From the NCBI RefSeq assembly GCF_932276165.1, contig NC_064000.1:6076001-6140000 (forward strand): a DNA stretch of 64,000 nt, read 5' to 3'. The notes under the pieces are model-generated. The model did no database searches and was not told the DNA's origin. It saw only the letters and a list, made by a program, of their open reading frames with translations. The DNA is from Plutella xylostella (Eukaryota; Arthropoda; Insecta; Lepidoptera; Plutellidae). The translations under genes were made by a program, and so were the position numbers. Of the stretch, positions 54,759-64,000 are shown one piece after another. Position 1 is the first letter of the stretch, and every line of letters begins with the position of its first letter.

Positions 54759-57700
54759 CTAACCATACAACTTAACCTCGGTTTCCACACATCCTTTCAT
54801 CAGGGTATCCAGCTTGCTCAGCTCAACAGCGCCTTGGTCGTAGCTCTTCACAAACTCCTCGACTTCAGCCAGGCAGCCATCTTCTATTTCACGTAACACC
54901 GCAGTAATTTGCCCGTTGTTGGATTTCAGAACGTGTTTCGCGTGTAGCTTGTATAGGTGGTGTTCGCGTTTTTTCTGCAGGTTTATGAATAGGAAATTGG
55001 TACTTACTATGTTGGATATTGGGGATTAAAGTATAAATAATAAACCTAATGATGAAATAAGGAAAGTTTGAAGTTTGGTAATTATTACAAAAGAACAACA
55101 TTACAAAAGGTTTTATTTTTGTTTTACAATTATTTATTAATCATCCACAGCCCGAAATAATTATCCACTGCTAGACATAGGAACGCCATAATAATTTGTC
55201 CACGGCCTCATAATTTTAAAAATATCGGTAACCTTCGTTTTTCTGAGGAATATTAACTCCATGAAAGTGTCAATATTGATAAAATACGGTCCAAATGTCT
55301 GTGGGTCCAAACAACTTGAATGTTCCTGAAGATATTTCTTATCAGTTCGCCTATTCAGTCTCAAAGATTGACAGTAGTTGGTTAGTTTGAAAAGGCACAA
55401 AGACAAAAGTGTAATCGCAGCCACCTTCAGGAACATTAAAGTTGTCTGGACCGAACTGTACAATGAAAAGGTAAAACCCACCTCATCCTCAGGACTCTTA
55501 GTATGCGGCGAGACCTGAGCGCGCGGTGTGAATACAAACGGCTTGAAGTACGACACGCTCGGGTCCGGCGTCGCCGTGAACCAGTGCACGCTGAGGCTAG
55601 ACTTGGACAAGCACGACACCTGCAAGTGAAGTGTGAAATATGTAGGATAGTATTTAGAAACGGATGTGAAATGTGTAGGTGAAATTTACACTAGTATAAA
55701 TTATTTTAGAAGAGGGAAAGATTGTTTGTAAAGGAAAAAGAATAAGCTTCGAAATATTGGACCTTAAAATGTATCACGATTATAAAGCTAGATACTCGTG
55801 ATATTGGCAGCATTTCACTCTATACCCAGCTTCCTTATTGTGTCTATACCTGGCAGCCTATGTCTATATCAAACTGCCCTGTGTCTATACCTGGCTGCCC
55901 TGCGTGGGGAAGCAGTCGTCGACGCCGCGGCAGATGCGGCTGCCCTGGTCGCGCAGCACGCGCAGCATGTGCGTCACGTGGAAGTCCCTCCCGGAGCTCA
56001 GCTCGCGGAGCAGGCGCTCGCCGCACCGCTGCCGCTCGTCGTCGCCGCCCGACGAGAAGCACTTGGTGAAGTTGAACTCGCCCTGTGGAGGTAGGTGTGA
56101 GTTAGTTTGGAGATAGTAATGAAATTAGAGTTCTTCGAATGTGTTTGAGTTAGCAGTCGAAACTAAAATTTTGTTACAAAAAGAGAACAATTATATGTAG
56201 TGAATTAAATTATTACTGCCTGCCGTTAGATATATATATATATGCTAAGAATAGGGAGGGCTTCGTCTATTTTATACTTATCAACAGTAATGCGGAGGGC
56301 GGATTATAATTGTTTGCAAAAATGACAGTTCATATAGAAAAATGCCGACCTAACCTAACGCAGACGTTGCCTGACTGCACGGAACTTACTATGTTAAAAT
56401 CCGCAATCCGCGCGGTTAGGCGGTGCGTGAGTGAATCGCCTTAGTCAAAAACTAAAGTAAAAAATTAAAATAAAGAGCTGATACTTACACATCCATCCCA
56501 AACGCCCATTCCCTTAGCTATGTCCTCCAAACCTTCCGTACATTTGTCTATTTTAGTCGTAATAGTTAGTCCGTTGGATATATTCCTGTATCCTGACTCT
56601 ATTTTCTCCGCAGCCCAGATCTTGCCGCTGGTCTCCAGAACCCAGGCACACGTGGGGTCAGCGATGAGAAAGGAGTTATGGTAGAAGAGGCTGTCGTCTA
56701 GTTCTGAGCATGAACCTCCTTGTCCGTACTTTTCTAGAAGAGTTGTGATGACATATAGGGCTTCTTCTGCTGTGTTCCCTCTTTCTAGGCCAAGCCTGAA
56801 ATTATAATTATATTTTGTTGATATGTATGAATGAGAGGAAATTATAGAATTTTATTTACTATACTCAGTAAGCAGTTGTATCTATAACTAAATTACGATT
56901 GTTATAAGTATAAATTAAGTAATCCATACTGGTAAGTAAAATGTTACAAAACAGTCAGCTAAGCTGTAATTTAATATCTTTGGCTGCAAATTGGATAACA
57001 AGGGGTTAATAGGTATTTAAAGGTTCACTGCTCTGAGCTGTGACCTAGGTTGATAGCATAATTATATCCCTCTAGTATTTGAATTCCATAATAATTATAT
57101 TCTACAATATTGGCTATAATATCCCTTTTAGATATTATATTATTTAATGAATTTCAAATAAGTATTCCAACATAAAAAGTATTTTTACTGATCAATCTAA
57201 TCATTACTGTATAGTAAAAGCTACCGTTTCTGGCTATTAAATTGAATCCCCTCATTAGTCAAAGAGGAATTTGCATTTATATAACAAAGAACTTGTATGT
57301 ATATTACAAACAAGTCCTAAACTATTATTGTTCCCTGACCTTAACAGATCCATGCCCAACAGCCTGCGTTGCCGAGCATCACCATCTCCCTCATTGTTGT
57401 TAGTCCAGACCGCCTCATTGCCAATCACAACTCCCTTGTCGTTGGCCCCCATCTCGGCCCCCCACATCCATGCGGGCTTGCTCAGTATAACAGAGTTTAG
57501 TGACGTGGGACTCTCATTGATTGTTATGTAAGTGCACTGGAAATAGGAAATTTATGTTATTTTACTTTAAGTAATTAATTAGCAGACTTATGTTATTCTG
57601 CTGTTTAGATAGTAGATACTTTATCAATTATATTTCATGTATTTAATTTAAGTCTTGTATTTTTAAAGCAGAACTAGAAGAAAGTATAAAATTTACCTAC

Positions 57701-57975
57701 TTGCTACAACTCCATGAAAGTATAAGTTGAATCATACATAAGTTTGTTTTTTTAATCATAGAGGTAAATTTTCGCGGAAAACATAAACTAAAAGATAATA
57801 AATATTGTAAATTTACCTTCACCGTGGAATCACCGACTCCTCCTTTGATATACACCACTTCCTGCACTTCGTTTTGTGGTCTATCGGCATTTTTACCGAA
57901 TATAACCGTTCCATTCTTGGTCAACGGAGGCAGCACTACAAATGTATCACAGGAACTCGGCAGTCGATTCATCAT
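54759..57975 (-). CDS. SCRN: Secernin (peptidase family C69 homologue)
   Basis: Six exons: 57975-57817, 57536-57340, 56795-56489, 56082-55891, 55619-55482, 54974-54759, joined in frame to 402 residues (human SCRN1 has 414). N-terminus has SCDTFVVLPP, with the Cys at the position of the Ntn-type nucleophile, then VIFGKNADRP and EVQEVVY. The conserved WMWGAEMGAND, GNEAVWT and LLGMDLLRLGLERG, WVLETSGKIWAAEKI, and WFTATPDPSVSYFKPF follow, and the C-terminal helical region is lysine-rich. Secernins are cytosolic proteins linked to exocytosis in mast cells; enzymatic activity is uncertain for the family. The exon 2 donor is GTCAGG, a weak match. Which of SCRN1-3 it equals is not meaningful for an insect. 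First ATG of two (MM) chosen. Confidence 0.92.
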
Positions 57976-59042
57976 AATGGTTAAAACTTACAGCTGAATA
58001 CCTAGGAAACGAGAGCAAATTGATTAAACCATTTAAGTGTAATGTTGTTCCATTTCAATTAGTTATAAAATCCGTCTAAAATTAATTAGTGCTAGTAATC
58101 TTACTTTATGATAGCTACGAATGCCAACTCACTCAGAAAAGATACCTAAATTATAATAAAGCACTTTAATAAATCATGAAATAAACAAATAAATCCTCAG
58201 CGCTCACTTAATTTATTTTTGAGCTTTAATTTTGACAGCTGATGAGCTGAGTTGACACTGACAGATAGACAAGACATGACATGGACAATGTGACAAAATT
58301 CAGAATAATGCTCTAAGTGTCAAACCTCAAAACAATGCCCTGAGAGTCAAACAGCCTGCATAAAAAAAAACATTTAAAAGGGTATGCCAAGGACTTTGTA
58401 TTATAACAGGACGGGTATGCTCTTGTATTTTGTGTGAAACATAAGATGTGTATGGTATTGCAAGTCACAGAGAGGATCGTAGCTTCTGCCAAAGACTACA
58501 ATATAAATGTGAGTAGACCGAAATTTTAATAAATAGGTAGGTATTTTTCTCGTTAGAGAAGTTTGGTTAGAATGTTCCTTGGTCTATCTATAATCTATAC
58601 CAACGAACGTATAAATGCTTATATAACGAGAAGGTTCAAACTAACGACTATGACATGATACTCTTTATTGCCAGGCTGTATTTTTTTATCATTTGGGTTT
58701 CAGAATAAGAACGAACGGCCTTCTGGCTTACGAAAAATAGCCGAATTAATCTTGGACAAGGCACATCACTAAATTTTTTTTTTCACTCAAGCGACCAATC
58801 AGCATTTATTAAATAATAAACATCCGGTCATAGACAAAAAGGGATTGTGACTTTTGTTTCAGTTTTGTTTGACAGAAGAAACAGTTGAAATTAAACTCCA
58901 CGACATTATTTTAATTTTTTGACTATTTTGTAAACATTTTACAAACTTTCAATGCTGTGGTTTGCTGTATTGACCCTGTCCATTGGATTATATTGTTAAC
59001 TAAACAAAATTTCATTCATAATTGCTAAGTGCCGCGTTTGTT
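57976..59042. promoter_or_regulatory. Intergenic promoter region, secernin / CIP2A-like
   Basis: Divergent starts 1.07 kb apart. No repeats recognised within about 250 bp of either start. No clear core motif. It probably contains both 5' UTRs, possibly with an untranslated first exon for secernin. Confidence 0.4.
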
Positions 59043-62000
59043 ATGATGGAAGTGGACAGTGTGGAAACTTGGAGTAATAACAGTGGGGACAATGGGAAAT
59101 TTGTGAATTTGAAGGCATTTGTGACTGCCGCTCGTGAATTTGAGGCTACGCACAGCGAGAACTCCGTGAATTTGATGACCCGCTACCTAGGCGTGAGTAA
59201 AAATCCTACTTTTTTCCCCCTAACCCATAACCTTTCACTCAGGCAATATTGTGTATGTTTCCAGCTGGTAGCGTCTTCGTGTGACTTGTCGGTGTTCTCG
59301 CCGGGGCGGGCGGAGGTGTGTGCGTTCTTCAGCTCGCTATGGCGCGTCATGGGGGACCCCCGCGGCCCGCACTGGGCCGGCCTGGCCGCGCTTGCGAGGG
59401 CCGCCGTGGAACCCAATGCGAGATACGCGCTTACACATACTTACAAGTGAGTTGTTTTGGTGTATGTTATTATAGTGTTATCTCCTAGCTATAATAATAA
59501 TAATAAAAACGTTTATTTATGAAAAGTTACAATTGGTAAGGCCATATTACATTGCAAAATATTTTATTTGAAATAGACGACCGAATGGCGTAGTGGTTAG
59601 TGACCCTGACTACTGAGCCGATGGTCCAGGGTTCTATTCCCGGCTGGGGCAGATATTTGTTTAAACACAGATATTTGTTCTCGGGTCTTGGATGTGCCCA
59701 TAAAATGGCAATAGGCCCGCCCCCTATTACAATGGGACTAACATAACACTCTGGCGAAAAGTGGGTGCAGCAATGCACCTCTGCCTACCCCGCAAGGGAG
59801 TACATTAGTACAAGGCGTATGGTATCTGTTAAAAATGAGATAAAGATATGAATAAATAATGTTATAATTTCAGGTTTATGCCAATACTGGCAAGACTACT
59901 ATCCAACACAATATCAAATGAGAAGAAAATCAAATTATTATCAGTGATGCAGGTAAATCATTTTAATATGTTGATGGTTTATTAGTGTTATATACCTATT
60001 TTATCTTTAAATTTGTCTTGTGTTTTACATTTATTTATTTCAAAACAACTTTTACTTACATCAATCTATGGTGGATATTTATTAGTCCTATAACTTTGTA
60101 TTCAATTTTATAATAAGAACTCATAATGTCTCCTTTACAGGACATCTCTTATGGTATCAAAATAACCTGGCAGGAGTCATACCTCCCCGGTCTACTCAAA
60201 CAGCTGACGGAGTGGATCACTCAGCCGATGACCGATCCGCACCTACGCAGCATCGGACATCAATCTCTGACTGTACTTGTCAATGTCTGCCATGGGAACC
60301 CACCAGCAATACATGCACTTATGAGGACTGTAGATACCAAGGATTTTGTTGTCCATCTTATCAGTTTAAAGGTAAGACCTGCATGCTTGTAAACACTTTA
60401 TTGTATACTAAATACACATTTACAAAAATGGACTTTGACTGTTATCAGCTTTTGCAAGCTCATCTGAAGGAGTAACCGATTCAGTCCAGCTTGGTACACA
60501 CTGGCTTCCCTTGAGGAGACTGACCCCAAAAATGGACTTAAGAGTAGTGTATACTAAGGCGGGCTTATTGCCAAGAAGCAATTTCTACCAACCTCTGAGG
60601 GCTACTGGAGTGTACACCTGAGTCCGCGTTGTTCTATGCTACAACCTAATGAAGATTGTCTTCATTCTTCTACTCTCTAAATTGTACTAGAAATAAGTAA
60701 AACAATGTATTAGATATAAGGAACAAGTTGAAAAGATGCTCAAGGAGTTTCTTTCGCCATTTCTTTCCTCCTTAATGACGGGGCCTTTTTGAAATGGTGG
60801 TAGATTATGACTTTTGACAAGTAATTCTAATATTCTACGTCGAAAAAATAAACCATTTCATTTCATTTCTCTATGATTCCAGGACGGCGGCTACGGAGGC
60901 GTAGAAGTGTGCCGCCTGCTGCTCTGCCTGTCGGGCGCGCGCGCGGGCCCCCGCCACGGCGACGTGCACAGCTACCTGTGCTGCACCATGCGCACGTTCA
61001 AGAAGGCCGTCGTGTGAGTTTGATGATCTCCTTGTTTGTCCAGGAGGACTAGCATGGGGCGCATTTAAGACGCGACAAAAGTTATCCGTCGCGCTCACTC
61101 TTGAAGCTGCGCGATGTGAGTGAGCGCGATGCAAAACTTATGTCACGTCTTAAATGCGCCCCGTGCTACTAGCCCAGTTGCCGTCTAAATTGTAGTATGA
61201 ATGCGCTTTAAAAAGCGTAATCTTCTTTTTCGTAATTTGAGCTGGAGTTTATAAAAAATAAATAAATAAATAAATAAATTGTCATTTATTTCAGGCTAGA
61301 CACCCATATTACACATTATATAAAACACAAACATACTTACACAAATAAATTAAATTGTAGTATTACAATTATTATCAGTTACATATATATACCTATTACA
61401 TAGGTAAGGTCATTTTTATTTTCGATTTGCGTCTTGATGAACAGAGAGCCAGTGTCTGTAGAATGGATTTCTAAAATCCTCACTTACCACTTTCAGTATT
61501 GCATTCCCAGTGCTGCGCAGCCCCGACCAGAATGTCGCTATACGTGACCTCAGGACTGCGAAGAAGTCAGGCACTCCCGCCTCAGAGAACATGCCCGACG
61601 CGCTACAGTACCGCGGCCGCCTCATGAGGGTGCGGTATGCGTCATTATACTGCACCCTCATGGTGCTCATCGCCTTCCGGGTGTAGTTGATCCACAGATG
61701 CCCAGTGTAGATGTTCTGGCAGTATGCCCTAAATAAAGTTATTTTAACTTGCTCACTGCATCTGTGGAATCTTCGGGCAAGCATGTTACATCTGATCGAG
61801 AGTGCCCGTCTTTCACGCTCTATGTCAGTGTCATCCCTGAGGTCACTCGTCAGTATATGGCCGAGATATCTGAACTGCTGCACAACCCGAACTGGTGCCC
61901 CATCCAGAACGACTTCGGGCACCCTCTCCGGACCCCTCCCCGCTCTGAACACCAGCATTTCGGTCTTCGACACGTTGTACTTCAGTCCATGCGCATTTGC

Positions 62001-63783
62001 ATAATGCTCACAGACCGAAAGTAGTTTCTGCAGACCCCTGATCGAAGGGCTGAGGAGCACCATGTCGTCCGCATAACTGAGATTGTTTACACAAACGCCC
62101 CCAATATGACAGCCGACATTGGTGCTCCGCAGACCCCGAATCAGGTCGTCGATGTACAGATTGAAGAGGTCCGGCGAGGTGAGCCCACCCTGACGAACTC
62201 CGCAATCTAACCTGTACTCGTTAGATGTCGCGTCGCCCCACCTCACGCAGTTAGTTTGGTTTCCGTACCAGTACCTCAACAGACTTATCATCATTCGGAA
62301 CATCTGAGCTCGACAATTTGTTCCAGAGAATATTATAATTCACTAGATCAAATGCCTTGCTCAGATCCAAGAAACAGGCATATACTGAGGTAGATCGATC
62401 GGTATAATATTTTACGGTGTGTTTTAAACTCAGTATAGCCGAGTCCGTTGAAAGACCGGGGCGGAAACCAAACTGAGCATCCGAAATATCTAACTTTCCC
62501 ACCAGTTCGGGCTGCAGCAGACGCTCCAACACCTTACCCAAAATGGTTCCTAACGAGATAGGACGATAGTTACCGGCAGATCCAAGGTCACCGGTCTTGT
62601 TTTTTGCCACCGGCACAACGACGGTCTTCATTAGCGCACTAGGAAGGTAGCTGTACCTAATACACATATTATACAGGTTGCATAGCTTTGTGCATATCTT
62701 CTCACCAGCATACAACAGGTGCTCCACGCTAAGTCCGTCTAGGCCGGGCGACTTGCCTCGCTTCATGCCGGCGAGGGCGCGCGCCACGTCCCGCGCAGTG
62801 AACTGCAGCCGCTCCTCCGCCAGCCGCGCCCCCGCCAGCTCGCCGCCCGCGCCCTCCGCGGAAGCCGCCCGCGGGGCGACCTTGAACCTGCCAGCAAACA
62901 TATCGGCGATCTCGCCAGGATCCTGCAGCCCTTCTACCGAAGCCGGTAGACCTTGCTTGTAGCTAAGTTTTCGAGTGGAGTTCCAAAACTTAACAAAATT
63001 CTTGTTTTTCCTATGTACCGCTATAATATTACATTTTATGGTCTCTTCGTTTTTCTGGCACCATTTTAGAGTGTTTTTGAAGTGTGTCCTACTCGACTTC
63101 ATATTTTCGAACATGATTCCTGCACTAGGTTTACCTGCAGCCACCCAGCACTGGAAATGCAATCGTGCCAGCTGGTGACTACCTCGCACATGATAGTTCC
63201 AACCTAGCACCTTTTTCTTTCTACTTCTCTGTTCAACAAGACGCACACCTGCACTAATTATGGAGCCCTCCTGTAGTACAGTTATAATATCAGCATACAC
63301 ATCGTCAATATATAAATAATGATTACTCACATTCATACAACAGTCATTCATACATTCGCCACAGCTTACGTCATCTTTTACACCGTTCAACTTCTCATTA
63401 CAATTATCACCGTCACTAGGATTAGCTGCTAGTAGCTGACTGTTAAGGGTCTATAATGTGCAACGCATATAATTATGTATTTAATATAGCTTACTATAAA
63501 ACGTTTCTACAACACATTAGTTACAGTATAAAATTTACACTATGGTGAAGAATTACGTACAAATGTCCTCGATAGAGTAAATAATACTAATTGGAGCCAC
63601 TCTTTAGAACGCCGGCGTCGTGGACCCTTCTACAACCTCCTCTCTTCTCATTCCAGTTCGCGCAACTTCAGTCAGCTGCTCCACGCACAGACTCTGATGT
63701 CGGAGCTGTGTGCGGACGCGGCGCTGAGGCCCGCCGTGCTCGCCTACCCACACTACAGCACTGCACTTGGGGAGGCTCTCACG
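59043..63783 (+). CDS. CIP2A: CIP2A-like protein (PP2A inhibitor), partial
   Basis: Six exons so far: 59043-59192, 59265-59446, 59874-59952, 60141-60371, 60883-61013, 63657-63783. All are in frame (300 residues), and the gene continues past the window. It is an armadillo-like helical repeat protein. Order and spacing of blocks match the N-terminal half of human CIP2A: NARYALTHTYKFMPILARLL, LLSVMQDISYGIKITW, SLTVLVNVCHGNPPAIHAL, KDFVVHLISL and NFSQLLHAQTLMSEL. CIP2A dimerises and binds the PP2A B56 subunits, stabilising MYC, and acts in mitotic DNA repair. Exon 5 and exon 2 are much more GC-rich than exon 4. Intron 2 has a SINE and intron 5 a MITE and a LINE. The assignment rests on remembered family patterns, not a search. 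MMEV: either ATG (59,043 or 59,046) could start. Confidence 0.75.
59578..59818 (+). mobile_element. SINE type A in CIP2A-like intron 2
   Basis: Full tRNA-like head and body (CGACCGAATGGCGTAGTGGT ... GTACATTAGTACAAGGCGT), ending before the usual GTGAGTGCGTG tail. The B-box is mutated (GGTTCTATTCC). No clear TSD. Confidence 0.78.
60480..60872 (+). repeat. LINE 3' end-like sequence in CIP2A-like intron 4
   Basis: CTTTTTGAAATGGTGGTAGA ... AAAATAAACCATTTCATTTC resembles the 3' UTR and (ATTTC)n tail of lepidopteran LINEs. No coding part. Confidence 0.4.
61049..61172. mobile_element. MITE (GGGGCGCATTTAAGACG family) in intron
   Basis: CTAGCATGGGGCGCATTTAA is mirrored as TTAAATGCGCCCCGTGCTACTAG (pairing through GCGCCCC). 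Close sister of 11,147-11,270. Sits 35 bp after exon 5 of the CIP2A-like gene. Confidence 0.72.
61416..62303 (-). pseudogene. LINE reverse transcriptase, 3' frame
   Basis: 295-residue frame holding RT motifs from VRQGGLTSPDL through YADDMVLLS, HGLKYNVSKTEMLVF and FRYLGHIL, and a C-terminal segment ending SVHQDANRK. Disconnected from its N-terminal half by a frameshift, so not translatable as one protein. Confidence 0.8.
62285..63390 (-). pseudogene. LINE reverse transcriptase, 5' frame
   Basis: About 365 residues covering the linker and RT motifs up to LDLSKAFDLVNYNILWNKL. The last residues after the frameshift (DDKSVEVLVRKPN) are out of frame. No upstream endonuclease. Confidence 0.78.
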
Positions 63784-64000
63784 GTAGGCAATATACAAAG
63801 TTTGTGCCATACTTGGTCAAATATAGCATGAGCTCTATGACAGCTGTCGAGTACATATCGCAACCTTTAAGGCCACCATTCACGGGCGCGAGATCTGAGA
63901 CCCAGTCGGTCTAGCTGTGGTCTAGCTCATAAAGTCAAAATCACAAAATTTAAAATTTTCTAAAGGTGCGATACATTTTATTATTCTTATTCATAGACTA
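63784..64000 (+). other. Intron of the CIP2A-like gene
   Basis: Begins GTAGGC after exon 6. No further exon is visible before the window ends. Confidence 0.6.

Larger units (their letters stand above)
61257..63425 (-). mobile_element. Non-LTR LINE, antisense in CIP2A-like intron 5
   Basis: 3' end is an (AAAT)n-type tail at 61,257-61,280, preceded on the minus strand by TAGCCTGAAATAAATGAC. The coding part (63,390-61,416) is a reverse transcriptase: GKSPGLDGLSVEHLL, NYRPISLGTILGKVLE, FGFRPGLSTDSAI, CFLDLSKAFDLV, then GVRQGGLTSPDLFNLY and the catalytic LSYADDMVLLS. The two halves are in different frames, shifted near 62,285-62,300. No endonuclease is visible, so the copy is 5'-truncated. The clade (CR1/L2/Jockey group) is not resolved. 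Codons 62,760-62,890 are unusually GC-rich. Confidence 0.85.

Noticed and set aside
55798..56116. Alanine/valine- and arginine-rich plus-strand frames
   Set aside because: Antisense of GC-rich secernin exon 4.

Overview
The window looks like nuclear DNA of a moth or butterfly (Lepidoptera). It is AT-rich, its host genes are intron-split with GT-AG junctions, and it is crowded with tRNA-headed SINEs, short palindromic MITEs, LINE tails ending in the wording typical of lepidopteran repeats, and a Ty3-type LTR element with very short LTRs. No species can be named from sequence alone. Splice sites and proteins below were read by eye from the sequence. TE family names are inferences from termini and target-site duplications (TSDs).

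Layout. 1-37,800 is gene-poor: I support no host gene there except two weak exon candidates (25,981-26,166 and 35,264-35,410). It holds a Ty3/mag-like retrotransposon with identical 99-bp LTRs and an internal deletion (2,578-6,104), several hAT-type MITEs with 8-bp TSDs, PIF/Harbinger-like palindromes with TTA/TAA TSDs, a 44-bp mariner-like remnant, and at least three SINE types.

37,800-64,000 is gene-dense. In order: NIPP1/PPP1R8 (-, 38,037-41,859), MRGBP/Eaf7 (+, 42,225-45,753, coding part), PEX10 (+, single exon, 49,406-50,230), FKBP12 (-, 50,811-51,636), secernin (-, 54,759-57,975) and a CIP2A-like gene (+, 59,043 to beyond the window). Two gene pairs are divergent (NIPP1/MRGBP, secernin/CIP2A-like) and one is convergent (PEX10/FKBP12). 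NIPP1 and CIP2A are both phosphatase regulators (PP1 and PP2A). MRGBP is a chromatin factor, PEX10 a peroxisomal E3 ligase, FKBP12 a prolyl isomerase. They are housekeeping neighbours rather than a single pathway. Two antisense LINE copies sit in introns of MRGBP and of the CIP2A-like gene.

The most interesting observation is in NIPP1. The 3' part of its seventh coding exon is tandemly repeated twice (plus a relic) in the following intron. Both extra copies keep a splice acceptor, a donor and exact 1-1 phase, and differ from the parent exon almost only at synonymous positions. They look like undescribed, selectively maintained cassette exons that would add 18-19-residue proline-rich repeats before the C-terminus.
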